Shown here: piece by piece, positions 18,866 to 28,600 of the stretch
Layout: each line of letters starts with the position of its first letter
How positions within the stretch are numbered: the stretch's first letter is position 1
Source: Cyanidium caldarium
Lineage: Eukaryota; Rhodophyta; Bangiophyceae; Cyanidiales; Cyanidiaceae
Assembly: GCA_026184775.1 (NCBI GenBank)
Contig: JANCYW010000004.1
Coordinates: 248,001 to 312,000 of the forward strand
DNA length: 64,000 nt
Direction of reading: 5' to 3'
Translations under genes and position numbers: made by a program
Notes under the pieces: model-generated
The model's input: only the letters and a program-made list of their open reading frames with translations
Databases searched by the model: none
Told to the model about the DNA's origin: nothing

Positions 18866-20134
18866 ATGCAGATCGAGTCCCGCGACGAGCACCTGCGCGA
18901 CGCGGTCGCCGACTCGCTTTTGCGCCTGTCTGAAAAGTATCGCGATGCTGACAACAACGGCGAGATGTCTGCCAGGCCACGCCCACTGATAATACCCGCC
19001 GAGACGGCGTCTTCCGCCATGCCCTATGGTGTAGGAACGTGCGAACCGCGGCTACACAAAGTATCGTTGCTCTCGCCAGGCATCCCCCACGCAATGCCCG
19101 AGGCGTATAGGGGAGGCCGACTGCCGCGTCTGGTTTGGAACAGCGCCGCATGCAACGGGGCGTTCGAGACGTATGTGGCCGACGGGCAGGTGTTGAGCAG
19201 TCCACGGAAGGCGAATGGCGGCACCGCGGAACTGCACAACGCAGGTCCCTCAGCCGAGCGTGCGTTTCATCCTGCCGATGACGGGGGCGTTCGCAGAGAC
19301 CGCGCGCCGGCGCTATCCGACGTTTTCGAAAGCGGCGGCTGCCCCGAAAATGCGACGGACGACCCAAAGTCCGGGGTCGGTCCGCCCTCTATCACCGACG
19401 AGAGCCCGGTGAGCATTCCCCACCGCACCTTCGTTCGGCACAATCCGGTATCAAATACCACCGCATCACCGCCGCGGGCACCGAATTCCCTCCCGACCAG
19501 CCATCACGCACGGCTGCCGATCGCTGTCGGCAATGGCGACCGTCGGACGCGGCCCCATCGTCGTCTTGCCAACTGGTGCGTGAACTGCGGCACGGAGCAG
19601 ACACCGTATTGGCATCGAGCGCACGCCGACTTGCCGGGCACTGTGGAGACGGCCAATGGATTGCGCCTCGCGTCCCATGGTGACGCCAGCCATTCGTTCC
19701 CGTCACCGGTGCGGCGATTGTGCAACGCCTGCTGGAAGTATACGCGGCGGCATCCGCACCGGAATCGCCCGCCCAACTTGTGGCCGCGCTTCCTGGGCGC
19801 ATCACACTTGCCTGCCGACTCGGCGGGCATGCCGGCCCTGGGTTCGGTGGCGATGGCGTCGTTGCCGCGATGGCAAGTGCCCGTTATGCCATCGTATCTG
19901 CCGTCGATGCGTGGAATGGTGCTGCTGCCGCACGACTATCCCCGCCACGGGAGCACCGCGCCTACCAATAACCCGAGCAGTTTGCCGCTAGGGATTCGAC
20001 TGCCACCACCTACCAGCGTGTTTCCACCGATGCGCTCGCTGCTGGATGACAGCGTGGATGTCAATAACTTGTATACCTTGTACGGTTTCGTGCCGCGCGT
20101 CATGAGCGGCAACATGGAGGACGGCAGGCGATAA
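18866..20134 (+). CDS. GATA-type zinc-finger protein with an enlarged finger loop
   Basis: GATA fingers bind WGATAR DNA sites. The 422-residue product is mostly Pro/Ser/Ala/Arg-rich and probably disordered, with one finger: CVNCGTEQTPYWHR starting at residue 238, and LCNACWKYTRRHPHRNRP after it. The spacing is C-x2-C-x44-C-x2-C, whereas known GATA fingers have 17-20 residues between the cysteine pairs. Both ends of the finger match the family well, including TP-x-W before the loop and LCNAC with the basic tail after it. I looked for GT...AG borders that would remove the extra residues in frame and found none. The upstream extension starts only at a TTG, so the ATG at 18866 (MQIESRDEHLRDAV) is chosen. 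The target genes are unknown. Confidence 0.72.
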   Translation: MQIESRDEHLRDAVADSLLRLSEKYRDADNNGEMSARPRPLIIPAETASSAMPYGVGTCEPRLHKVSLLSPGIPHAMPEAYRGGRLPRLVWNSAACNGAFETYVADGQVLSSPRKANGGTAELHNAGPSAERAFHPADDGGVRRDRAPALSDVFESGGCPENATDDPKSGVGPPSITDESPVSIPHRTFVRHNPVSNTTASPPRAPNSLPTSHHARLPIAVGNGDRRTRPHRRLANWCVNCGTEQTPYWHRAHADLPGTVETANGLRLASHGDASHSFPSPVRRLCNACWKYTRRHPHRNRPPNLWPRFLGASHLPADSAGMPALGSVAMASLPRWQVPVMPSYLPSMRGMVLLPHDYPRHGSTAPTNNPSSLPLGIRLPPPTSVFPPMRSLLDDSVDVNNLYTLYGFVPRVMSGNMEDGRR

Positions 20135-20507
20135 GGAGAAGAGAGGAAAGAGCGGGCGAAGATCGCACTTTATTCACACGCCGGTGCGCGATAGATCAGC
20201 GAGCGTAGCACACGTTGTCATGGAAAGAACAAACGAAAACGGGGAGACCATTCTTGCATGCATGGCAACGGCATGCCACAGGGTGGGTGTGCCGTACATT
20301 TCCCGTCGTGACGCACATTTTGTCACACGCTTCGGTGAGGCGCGTCCCGCTTTCGGTCTCGCGACGTCTGGCCGCAGCACGTTTCGGGCTCTCCTCGGCA
20401 GTGTCCACCACTTGATTGCAGCTTCTCCAGTGTTCGTTCCGCTTTCCCAAGTCTCGCCTGCGCATTCGTCACCACCAGCGACATCCCCATCTCGATCCAA
20501 ACCTCTC
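20135..20507. promoter_or_regulatory. Intergenic region upstream of NFU
   Basis: This 373-bp gap separates two plus-strand genes. The NFU frame continues upstream through most of it, but the ATG at 20508 starts a better transit peptide. No other element was recognised. Confidence 0.4.
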
Positions 20508-21149
20508 ATGGCCTTCATCGTCACACCGCGCTTCACCCGCTCGGGCCCGCACTCCTCCCGGGTCCGCGCCGCGCGCGCCGCTTCGGCGCCTCTGCCCTTT
20601 TACCCTGGCGTCTCCCGCCGCACCCGCTTCCCCGCTCGCCTCCGTGCGTGTCAGGATGCCCCACCGGCCGCCAGCGTACTGCCGTTAACCCGCGACGCGG
20701 TGGAGACGGTGTTGGACGAGCTGCGTCCGTATCTCATCGCCGACGGCGGCAACGTCTCGATAGTGGACATCGACGGCGCCACGGTGCGCCTCAGGCTGGA
20801 GGGCGCGTGCGGCTCGTGCCCGTCTTCCACCATGACCATGAAAATGGGCATCGAGCGACGCCTGATGGAACGCATACCGGAAATCGCCGCAGTGACCGCG
20901 GAGGAGGAGAGCGGCGAGCCGCTCACCGCCGAGGGCGTCGAAATGGTGCTGGACCAAGTGCGACCGTTTCTGAAGATCGCCGGCGGTAGCATTCAGATGG
21001 ATACACTGGAAAATGTGGACGGAATTCAACCGCGGCTGGTGCTACGCATGGGCGGTGGCGGGTCGGTGATCCAATCGGTCAAGGGCGAGATCTCCAGCCG
21101 GCTGCGCAAACGCTTTCCGCGCCTCGCCTACGTCGAGTTCACCTCCTGA
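20508..21149 (+). CDS. NFU: Plastid NFU iron-sulfur scaffold/carrier protein
   Basis: NFU proteins receive Fe-S clusters from the SUF scaffold and pass them to targets such as photosystem I subunits. The 213-residue product starts with about 55 residues rich in Arg, Ser, Ala and Pro (MAFIVTPRFTRSGPHSSRV), a likely plastid transit peptide. The first NifU C-terminal domain follows (AVETVLDELRPYLIADGGNV), with the cluster-binding C-x2-C in GACGSCPSSTMTMKMGIER at residues 101 and 104. A second NifU-like domain (GVEMVLDQVRPFLKIAGGSI) lacks both cysteines, having GGGGSVIQS instead. This CxxC domain plus degenerate second domain is the layout of plant NFU1-NFU3. The mitochondrial type has a different N-terminal domain and is excluded. 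Confidence 0.93.
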   Translation: MAFIVTPRFTRSGPHSSRVRAARAASAPLPFYPGVSRRTRFPARLRACQDAPPAASVLPLTRDAVETVLDELRPYLIADGGNVSIVDIDGATVRLRLEGACGSCPSSTMTMKMGIERRLMERIPEIAAVTAEEESGEPLTAEGVEMVLDQVRPFLKIAGGSIQMDTLENVDGIQPRLVLRMGGGGSVIQSVKGEISSRLRKRFPRLAYVEFTS

Positions 21150-21172
21150 AGGGGGAGTGACAGAAGTGCGGG

Positions 21173-21193
21173 GTGTGTGTGTGTGTGTGTGTG
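21173..21193. repeat. (GT)n microsatellite
   Basis: An uninterrupted GT dinucleotide run of about ten units lies 24 bp after the NFU stop, in the tail-to-tail gap with DBR1. Confidence 0.9.
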
Positions 21194-21281
21194 AACAGGG
21201 ACAGCGCCACGGATGCCGCGTCGGAACGTGGCGGCAGGGTTTATACCATAACAGGAAAAATGTCGACCGCCCGATCCACCA

Positions 21282-22400
21282 TCAGTCGCCCGCGTACCCT
21301 ACCAAGCTATCGTCGGCGGCCACGGTGTAGAGGTGGTGCCACTGCATGCCCAGATGCTGCAGCAGATAGTCGGTCTGCGGATTGCGCGCCAGAGTGTGTG
21401 GAGTGCGTGGGGACGCGTCGGGAGCGTAGCGGTCGGCCATGGCGCTGAGTGCAATCGGCGACGTCGCCGCCGCCGCCGCCGCCTCCCCGGCATACCTCCG
21501 TCGCACCGCCGCCAGCCAATTCGCGTCCATCACCAGCGCCGCCAGACAATCGGCTGGCGTGGCCGGCAGCGCCTCGCCCACATCGATAAAGGTCAGAAAC
21601 GGTCGGTTCGCCTGCGCCTTGTCCAGGGCGACGAAGCGGGTACGCCACGGGGTGTGCGCCTCGTACGCGCAGTGCATGTGCGCTGCGCACCACAAGGTCG
21701 GGGCACGCGGCTCACTCAGTATCGATTGGAGCGCTGGCGAACCCAGACGCTGCGCATGCACCTCCTCGGCCAGAAACGGTTTGCGCTGCAGCAGCGTCGG
21801 CACCGCCCCGTACGCGGCGACGCCTCGCGGCCAGTCGTGCGTCAGTAGCACATCGCACACCGGGGTGGTGGATGCGGCTGCCGGCACGCAGCACCGCAGC
21901 GCCTCCGATAGACAGCGCGCATCGCGTTCCCGCACGTGGTAGACGCTGCGCTGGTCAGCGTCGCGGAAAGGCACGCGTTCGTCATGCGCTCGTCGATAAT
22001 CCTCCTCCTTGTAGATGCCGCTCAGGCCGGCCAGCCGCCAGCCGCTGGATGCGCACCGCAGGGCGCCCGCACGGCCGAGGTAGTAGATGTGGTGTGCCAC
22101 CCACCCGCCCAAGGGCACTTCCGCCAGGTAGTGTGACGCCTCGTGGTTGCCCCCGACGAAGAGGGTAAGGTAGGGCGCCACCGACTCCCCGTCGTGGTAT
22201 CGCACGAAATCTCCCATACGACGGTACCGCTTCGGGCAGGCCATGGACGCCAGATCGATTTCATCGCGCACGCACTGAAAGTCGCCGCAACAGAGCACCA
22301 GCGGACAGGTCAGCCGACGTCGCTGCACCTCGGCGGCCACCGTGGCGTACAGACGATCCAACTCGCCGTGCACACATCCCGCCACCGCCACGTGAACCAT
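21282..22400 (-). CDS. DBR1: Intron lariat debranching enzyme DBR1
   Basis: DBR1 cuts the 2'-5' bond of excised intron lariats in the nucleus. The 372-residue product starts MVHVAVAGCVHGELDRLY, with the Cys-x-His form of the metallophosphoesterase motif that distinguishes DBR1 from relatives with Asp-x-His. It continues with LVLCCGDFQCVRDEIDLASM, YRRMGDFVRYHDGE, LFVGGNHEASHYL, GGWVAHHIYYLGRAG, LSGIYKEEDYRRAH, VLLTHDWPRGVAAYG and LWCAAHMHCAYEA, all in family order. An Ala-rich, poorly conserved C-terminal segment replaces the longer tail of animal DBR1. The frame extends to a TTG upstream; the ATG at 22400 is used. Its presence shows active splicing although nearly every gene here lacks introns. 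Confidence 0.95.
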   Translation of the reverse strand: MVHVAVAGCVHGELDRLYATVAAEVQRRRLTCPLVLCCGDFQCVRDEIDLASMACPKRYRRMGDFVRYHDGESVAPYLTLFVGGNHEASHYLAEVPLGGWVAHHIYYLGRAGALRCASSGWRLAGLSGIYKEEDYRRAHDERVPFRDADQRSVYHVRERDARCLSEALRCCVPAAASTTPVCDVLLTHDWPRGVAAYGAVPTLLQRKPFLAEEVHAQRLGSPALQSILSEPRAPTLWCAAHMHCAYEAHTPWRTRFVALDKAQANRPFLTFIDVGEALPATPADCLAALVMDANWLAAVRRRYAGEAAAAAATSPIALSAMADRYAPDASPRTPHTLARNPQTDYLLQHLGMQWHHLYTVAADDSLVGYAGD

Positions 22401-22667
22401 CAAGCGTCGTGAACTCGGGGCGTCGATCAATATGAGCGGAAGGTGTTGTCAAGAACAGCGTGACGTACGAGAAGGGAGGGGATGAAGCGGGTGGCGAGTC
22501 GAGCATGGAGAACGCGTGAGATGCAGACGCGCGCCTGAATCGACCGCCACGGACAAGATGCACTCACCGCCTCCACCTACGAACCAAAAAAAAGTGCCTG
22601 GTGCCCGATACCTTCTCCCCGAGACGATTTCGTGCGCTACCGGCCGTACCCCTTCTATCCCATCCCC

Positions 22668-24428
22668 TCATACCTTGGTTCCCGTCACCGCATAGCGAAC
22701 CCGACACTCCGGCCGCCATGTGCACTCTTCCTGCATCCCGCACCCTGTCTCCTCTCCCTCCGAGGATACCCGCTCGAAGAAAGTGTACCGCTTGCCGCCA
22801 CTCTGCACTCGCACCGCTTCACACGCCAACACATCCGCCACGCCCTGTCGACTGGCCTGCAAGTCGGTAGACGGCGCCAGCAGCGCATCCCGCAGCGCCT
22901 GCTCGTACAGCTCGTCGGCGGTGAGGCCGGTGGCATCGTATCGAGCGCCCACCGTGGTATACTTTTTGAGCACGTACAAGGTGACGATCAGGTCGTCGGA
23001 GCGCGGGCCGCGGTGCCGCCGCAAGTCATCGGCGATGCTGGCACACACCAAGGCGCGGGTGACGGGCGTCGTGGCGCTCACCGAAGCGGTGGCGCTCGCA
23101 TGGGTGCGTTTGCGTCGGCGCGGCAGGGAGACGATCGCTTTCGCGGTGGGACGCGCACGGCAAGCATCCGTCGGAATCTCCTGCCTCTCTTCCTCCTCCT
23201 CCTCCTCCAACAACAGGCGGTAGGAATCGGTGACCGGGTTGAACCAGCAGGCCACCGGCGCCCGGTCTGTATCGGCATCTCCGGTTCGCACGGCCTGCAG
23301 CGCGTATCGGCGACGCTGCCCGTCGTAACGCTGCACCCGCATCACCCGTCCCGGTTGCGATGGCGCCTGCCACTGCATGTGCCGGCCCACACAAGCATAC
23401 TCGGGCGGCAGCAGCATGAAACGGGTGATGTCGTTCAGAATGTACGTCTTGCAGCCGCCGCCATCCAGACGCACCGTCATGCATCTGTACTCGGCGTCCT
23501 GCCACGCCGCGACGAACCCCAGACACCAAACACTGCGCCCGGAGTGCATGGCGACGCGCTCGCCCACCAGTTCATCGGTGCGCACCGCTCGCAGAAACGA
23601 GGCGTCCGCGTCTGTGGAGGTGCAACTGGCATCCGACACCTTGCCCACGACGCCGTCGCTAAAACGCACTGAATAAAGGCATCGTTGCCCGTCGTGCTGC
23701 CCCACCTGCGCCACTTGAAACGGCGAGCGCGCCCTCTGGATGTCGTGATCGGTCAACGACGCGGTGCCCGCCCAGGGCGCCCCCGTTTCATCCTCCGATG
23801 GCGCGCCGGCCGCGGGCATCGACACCCAGATCCATTGGCCCGAGGCAACGGGGGCAGCAGCAGCAGCAGCAGCAGCAGCGCGGTTATGCATTCCGTCAAC
23901 GGACGCGGTCGACGGGACCCTATTCGCGATGTCCTGCAAGCGGCGAGCGGCCTGTTGCACCCAATCGGTGGCGTCGGGGTCATGGCCGTGAGCGTCGTGC
24001 GCACGGCACTTGTCAGGCGTCGCCGGCCCCTCGGTGTAGTGCACATAGGCACGCGTCTGCCGCTCGGTTCCCAGTCGATGCGGAGCGCGGTGGGCGGCAT
24101 GCGGCAGCGGGCAACGCCCACGCAACTGCCGCTCCACCTCATCCAACCGTTTATGCAACGTCTGCAGCGACTCCTCCTGCCGCGCCATCCACCGCAGCAT
24201 CCGTTCCTGCGCGGATTGCAGCGCGTGAATGCCCTCGAGGCGGATGACATACTCGCCGGTCGATCTGGCGTCCATCGCCAAGGGAGCCGCCGCCGTCTCC
24301 GCCGCCACCACCACAGAGGATGCCTTCTCCGGGATAGCTGGCGCCATAGCAGCCACTCCTACTCCATCCCGCCCAGATCGCTCCATTTCTAGCGGTTCCG
24401 GCACGGATGCCGCACACCGCAGCCGCAT
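22668..24428 (-). CDS. Unknown protein, coiled-coil plus possible Tudor/agenet-like modules
   Basis: I do not recognise this family. The 586-residue frame is long and uninterrupted. It has an N-terminal coiled-coil around 60-110 (IRLEGIHALQSAQERMLRW, EESLQTLHKRLDEVERQL), a run of nine alanines encoded by a GCA repeat (23854-23880 on the plus strand), and a glutamate run near 420. Between them are two stretches rich in beta-prone residues with alternating aromatic and charged positions (RCLYSVRFSDGVVGKVSD; CMTVRLDGGGCKTYILND; GRVMRVQRYDGQRRRYALQA) that could be small barrel folds such as Tudor or agenet domains. The C-terminal 150 residues look helical, with a conserved-looking GLTADELYEQALRDALLAP. 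A chromatin role is only a guess. In-frame ATGs at 24428 and 24386 are possible starts; further upstream there is only a TTG. Confidence 0.55.
   Translation of the reverse strand: MRLRCAASVPEPLEMERSGRDGVGVAAMAPAIPEKASSVVVAAETAAAPLAMDARSTGEYVIRLEGIHALQSAQERMLRWMARQEESLQTLHKRLDEVERQLRGRCPLPHAAHRAPHRLGTERQTRAYVHYTEGPATPDKCRAHDAHGHDPDATDWVQQAARRLQDIANRVPSTASVDGMHNRAAAAAAAAAPVASGQWIWVSMPAAGAPSEDETGAPWAGTASLTDHDIQRARSPFQVAQVGQHDGQRCLYSVRFSDGVVGKVSDASCTSTDADASFLRAVRTDELVGERVAMHSGRSVWCLGFVAAWQDAEYRCMTVRLDGGGCKTYILNDITRFMLLPPEYACVGRHMQWQAPSQPGRVMRVQRYDGQRRRYALQAVRTGDADTDRAPVACWFNPVTDSYRLLLEEEEEEERQEIPTDACRARPTAKAIVSLPRRRKRTHASATASVSATTPVTRALVCASIADDLRRHRGPRSDDLIVTLYVLKKYTTVGARYDATGLTADELYEQALRDALLAPSTDLQASRQGVADVLACEAVRVQSGGKRYTFFERVSSEGEETGCGMQEECTWRPECRVRYAVTGTKV
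23854..23880. repeat. (GCA)n trinucleotide run inside a gene
   Basis: A perfect trinucleotide run; read on the minus strand in the frame of the unknown gene it encodes a polyalanine tract. Confidence 0.9.
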
Positions 24429-24867
24429 CACCCACCCGACGCTCTCCCGCCGAACACCGCCCTCCCTGCCCAAGCGGTCGTTGCGCGTTTTCCCGCGCTC
24501 GTCCCCGACACCTTGGCACTTTCGTACACACAGCAGTCGCTACCTGGGTGGAAATCCTCACGTGACCATCTGCGACGTGCGCCTGCAGGCGTCAGCCTCG
24601 GTGGGTGACCCATCCAGTCTATCTCGACAACCTCATGGGCACGTTCAGACTCGATCCTCGCCATCTCCCCATTCGTCCACATCCCTCCTCCATTCGCTCC
24701 CATCTCCCCATCCTCATGTTTCATCCACCATTCACGCCCCTGCTCCCGAGACACCGCCCCTCTGCGCACCTCCCGCGCGCGCCCGAGCACGGCGTCGCGT
24801 CTCGGTGCGTCTCCGCCGCCGCCCTGGCCTCTCGCTGAGTGCGAATCCGTCATCACCGTGGCAAGTC
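24429..24867. promoter_or_regulatory. Divergent promoter region before the BSD2-like gene
   Basis: This 439-bp gap lies between the unknown minus-strand gene and the BSD2-like gene. The plus strand is notably pyrimidine-rich (repeated ccatctcc, cctc and catcc units between about 24650 and 24740). The downstream frame stays open through it, but its residues are low-complexity and it overlaps the neighbour, so it is not called coding. Confidence 0.4.
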
Positions 24868-25635
24868 ATGTTCACTTCTAGCTTAACGTTCATCGCGCCG
24901 TGCCATTCTCTGCGCCCGAGGGGCCGCCTGGGCGCCAGCACCGACAGACTCCCTGGTGGGCGCGGCCGGTGCGGGGTGGCCCGGGCGCGGCGCCTGCGCA
25001 TGCAACAACCCCGCGACGCCGACGACGACGGCGGCCCGAAGGAGCCCCACACACCGGGCGACACGGCTTCTTCTGAGGGCGCGGATGCGTCGGACGATGG
25101 CGGCGACGTTGACTTTTTCGATTTGGGCTCTGGGTTGATTCAGTCCGAAGCGCCCATCTCCGACACACCGCCGCCTCAGTCCGTCGGCCCCACCGGCGGC
25201 AGCACTTTCGACAGTGGCGAGGCGCCGCGCGGCCGCACCGCCGGTGAGCGACGGCGCGCGTTGCGCTCGCAAGCCTCCTGGACGAACCGCTTCCTCTCCT
25301 TTTTCGGGCGCAAGGGCACCGGCAGCCGCCCCCGGCTCGACCTACGCCCTCCGAGCCTCATCACCGGCGGCCAATCGGACTGGACCACGTGCACCAACTG
25401 CAAGGGCACCGGTCGCTCGGTGTGCTGCATCTGCCACGGCACGCCGTTCTACAAGACCACCGGCGAGAGCATCACCTGTCCGGCGTGCAAGGACAGTATC
25501 CACCGCACCTGCGTCTACTGCTACGGCAAGGGCGTCATCGTGGACTTGAAAGGTGAGTGGTGGAAAGTGGGCATGCAGAAGATGATCGAAAATGCGGCCG
25601 AAGAGCGTGACCGACAACAAGCACGAGGCGGGTGA
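24868..25635 (+). CDS. Plastid BSD2-like DnaJ-type zinc-finger protein
   Basis: BSD2 and relatives carry the cysteine-rich zinc domain of DnaJ without a J domain and act as plastid chaperones, BSD2 itself in Rubisco assembly. The 255-residue product starts MFTSSLTFIAPCHSLRPRGR, a good plastid transit peptide, followed by an acidic disordered segment (DADDDGG ... DASDDGGDVDFFDLGSG) and the zinc region from about 170: CTNCKGTGRS, CCICHGTPF, CPACKDS and CVYCYGKG, four C-x2-C pairs arranged as two zinc sites. The third repeat lacks the G-x-G after CPAC, so the domain is slightly degenerate. After the finger, VDLKGEWWKVGMQKMIENAAEER is a basic helix. Other DnaJ-like zinc proteins of the plastid (for example PSA2 type) remain possible, so the exact client is unknown. 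Confidence 0.78.
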   Translation: MFTSSLTFIAPCHSLRPRGRLGASTDRLPGGRGRCGVARARRLRMQQPRDADDDGGPKEPHTPGDTASSEGADASDDGGDVDFFDLGSGLIQSEAPISDTPPPQSVGPTGGSTFDSGEAPRGRTAGERRRALRSQASWTNRFLSFFGRKGTGSRPRLDLRPPSLITGGQSDWTTCTNCKGTGRSVCCICHGTPFYKTTGESITCPACKDSIHRTCVYCYGKGVIVDLKGEWWKVGMQKMIENAAEERDRQQARGG

Positions 25636-25675
25636 GGGAGGTGGGTTTGTCGGTGCTGCAGCGGCTTGGCTGTGT

Positions 25676-28600
25676 TTACCGGACGGTGGCGGGTAGTCCG
25701 CGTCGGGCCCGCGTCTTGCGGAGGATGTCTGCCGCTGCGGTGGCGCTCGGCGACCCTACCGGCCGACTCGATCCCGACGACGGTTCAACGCCGTCGTGCA
25801 CGCCACCGGGCAGATCGCCAGGCACGCGTGCCCAACCGGCCTCCGCCGCCTCGTCGACGGCCTCGTCCCACGCACACTGCACCCACGCCGCGCCATGCGT
25901 TAAATACCGAACCTCCGCCTCCATCCCTGGCACCATCTCCTGGGCGGGCATCCGCGCCTCCACCACCGCGTAGGGCCATCCGGGCGTGCGCCGCACCCGC
26001 AACACCCGTCCGCGCCGCCGTTCGGTCAGCAGGCGACACACTGTGGGCACGAGCTCGGTGCGCGTGGCGATCTGCACCCGGTACACCGGTTCGTAAAGAC
26101 ACGGACGCGCGTGCAGCACCGCTTGCAGGGCCACTCGACGCGACGCCTCTCGCACGGCGGCAGTCATCGCAGCGGTGGCGCTTTGGTGGTGCATCACCGA
26201 TTCCGCCACCTTCCCCTCTTCCCCGACTACGGCCACTTGTTGCACCACCCAACGGACATGATACACGGGCGCTTGCAACAGCGGTCCGGCGGCAGCCGCC
26301 TGTCGCACACCCGCCTCGACCGCCTCTCGCCATGGCGCGTCGGCGCACGCCCACCGCAGCTCCCACCGTTCTGCCGCCGACGCATCGGTGCGTGCACGGG
26401 CCATCGGCTCGGCACGCATCTGCAGTCGCACGCGGCACCGTGTGCCAACGTCGGACGTGTCTTGCTCCACGTCGACTCCCGCCGATGGCCGCGTGATCCC
26501 CTCGCGCCACCTCACCACAAAGGGCACTCGCGCCGTGCGCACATTCCACCAGGTGTGCGCTCCGGTCTGCGCCACCAGATATCGCCGCAAGTCGTACAGA
26601 AACGCGTCCAAGTACAGCTCGCCGGTGCCGACCACCACCACCGCTGCGGGCGCCAGCTCGGCGGCAAACTCGCACCGCTGCGGCACGATCTGTAATGCCG
26701 GGTACGTGCGCGCCAGCACTCGCACCGCCTGCATCAGCTGGGCGAACCGCACCGGTACCGTGCCGCGCTCCTGTTGCACCTCCAGCAACGCTTCGCTGGG
26801 CGGCGGGCGTTGTGGTCGCAGCGGCGCCACTGCCATGCCCAGCGTGGGTCGGCCGTGTCTCCGTAGCGCTCGCTGCAACGCCCCGCTCGCATCCGTCGAC
26901 GGCGCCGACGCTCCCGTGTAGAGCGTGAAAGTGCGCGTGTCCGGATGGGAATCGGCGGGCACGACACCGGGCAGATACACCAGCCGACCGGCCGGCGCCT
27001 CTTCGGTGGCGTACAGGACGCGTCCGTTGGGCACCACCAGCGCATCGGTCAGCGTCCAGGATGCGGCGGCGGCATTCACGGCGCGCAGCGTATCGCCGCG
27101 TCGGAGACGACCTCGCAACACCAGCGCGACGGCCATGGTGGTGTCGCCCGCGGGATGCAACACATGGCCCGTCACCAGCACCTCAGCCTCGGGTGCCTCC
27201 GATGCGATGCCCCCGTCCAGCACCGCGCTCAAACGGTGCGCAGTGAGCATGCGGGCGATATCGGTGTGGGTCTGGAAGAGGTAGCGGCACGCGGTGCGTA
27301 GTAGGGTGTCCGCGCCCGCCCGCGCCGCCTGCTCCAGCGTGGCGATCAGAGCGTTGCGTTCCGCGCATGCGCCGCCAAACTGCCGCAACGCCTCGGCGAG
27401 CGTGGGCAACCGCGCGGCGTCGGTGCCCGTCAGCGCACACAACGCCACCACTTTGTACAGCGGCTCCAGGATCAGTTCCACCGCAGTGCGCTTTTTCAGC
27501 GCCAGCCCCAGCTCATGCGGTGATGCGGCCGTGATGGTGTCGGTGGCGCGATCCCATGCCTGCCGACCCCACAGCGCGTCGGCCAGCGTCGGCGACGGGA
27601 GCGGTCGTCGCGGGCGCAGATGGTGGGCTCGGAAAAAGCACCGCCGGGTCGATGAGGTGCTTTCCGGCATCTGGGTTTGCGGCGTTCCTCGGGGCGCGCC
27701 CTTCGCATACCATTGTCGGGCCACATCGGCCAGGGTGAACAACATACCGTACTGCGCCGAAGAGAAGACCACATTGGTGCGACGGCCGACCGGCACAAAA
27801 TAATCGTCACCGGCTGTCGACGCGTTCAATGGATACTGCTTTGCAAGAAGGTTGGCATCGGCGATGACCTGTGCCAACTTGGCGTAGGCATCGGCCGGCG
27901 GCAGGCGCATCTCCAGCACCAACCGGTCCAGCTTGCTCAACACCAGCGTCATCGGCAGCCGACGGCTCGCACACAGTGCCACCGCGCGCTCGGTGCCCAG
28001 CATCACGCCCTCGCAACAGTCCACCACCAGCAGCGCCCCCTCGCACAGGAAGGAGGCGGCGACGGTCTGGTCGAAAAAGTCGGCATGGCCGGGCGCGTCC
28101 ACCCAGTGCACCAGGTGCGTGATGCCGTCGGCGATGACGGCGCGCGAGGCCACCGCCGCGTGGAGGGATATGCCGCGGGATAGCTCGTCACGCCGGGTGT
28201 CGGTCACGCGTCCGGTGCCCCGGCGCAAAGGCGATGCCGACACGGCGGGTGCGGCGGCAAAGGTGTCCAAGAACTGGTCCACCACGGCGGTCTTGCCGTG
28301 GTGCAGATGACCGGCCACCAGCACGTTATGGTTACGGTCTGCGCTGTCGCCCTTCCACAGGCGCCACCAGTAACGAGCAGGCACCCCTGGTGGGACAGGT
28401 CGGTTCGATACGTACACCGGAGAGGTGGCGGCAGTGAGTCGACGATGGCGCGGTCGTCGTCGTCGACGGCCAGAAAACGCTATAGCAGTCGTCGACGTCA
28501 GCGCCAACCGTGTCCGTCGCGGCGCTTTGCGCAGCGGTGCGCGCGGAGCGGCAAACTCCAGCCCGCCCGCAGTGGCATCCACCACTTCCACTCCCGCCCA

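Noticed and set aside
18367-18933. Open frames of about 190 codons on both strands between PAM16 and the GATA gene
   Set aside because: Both strands are open at once, the residues are Arg/Cys/Thr-rich without any domain, and GC-rich DNA gives such frames by chance.
19577-19780. The long GATA loop as an unspliced intron
   Set aside because: The only GT...AG pair that would fall between the conserved ends removes about 47 nt and breaks the frame, and others would remove conserved finger residues.
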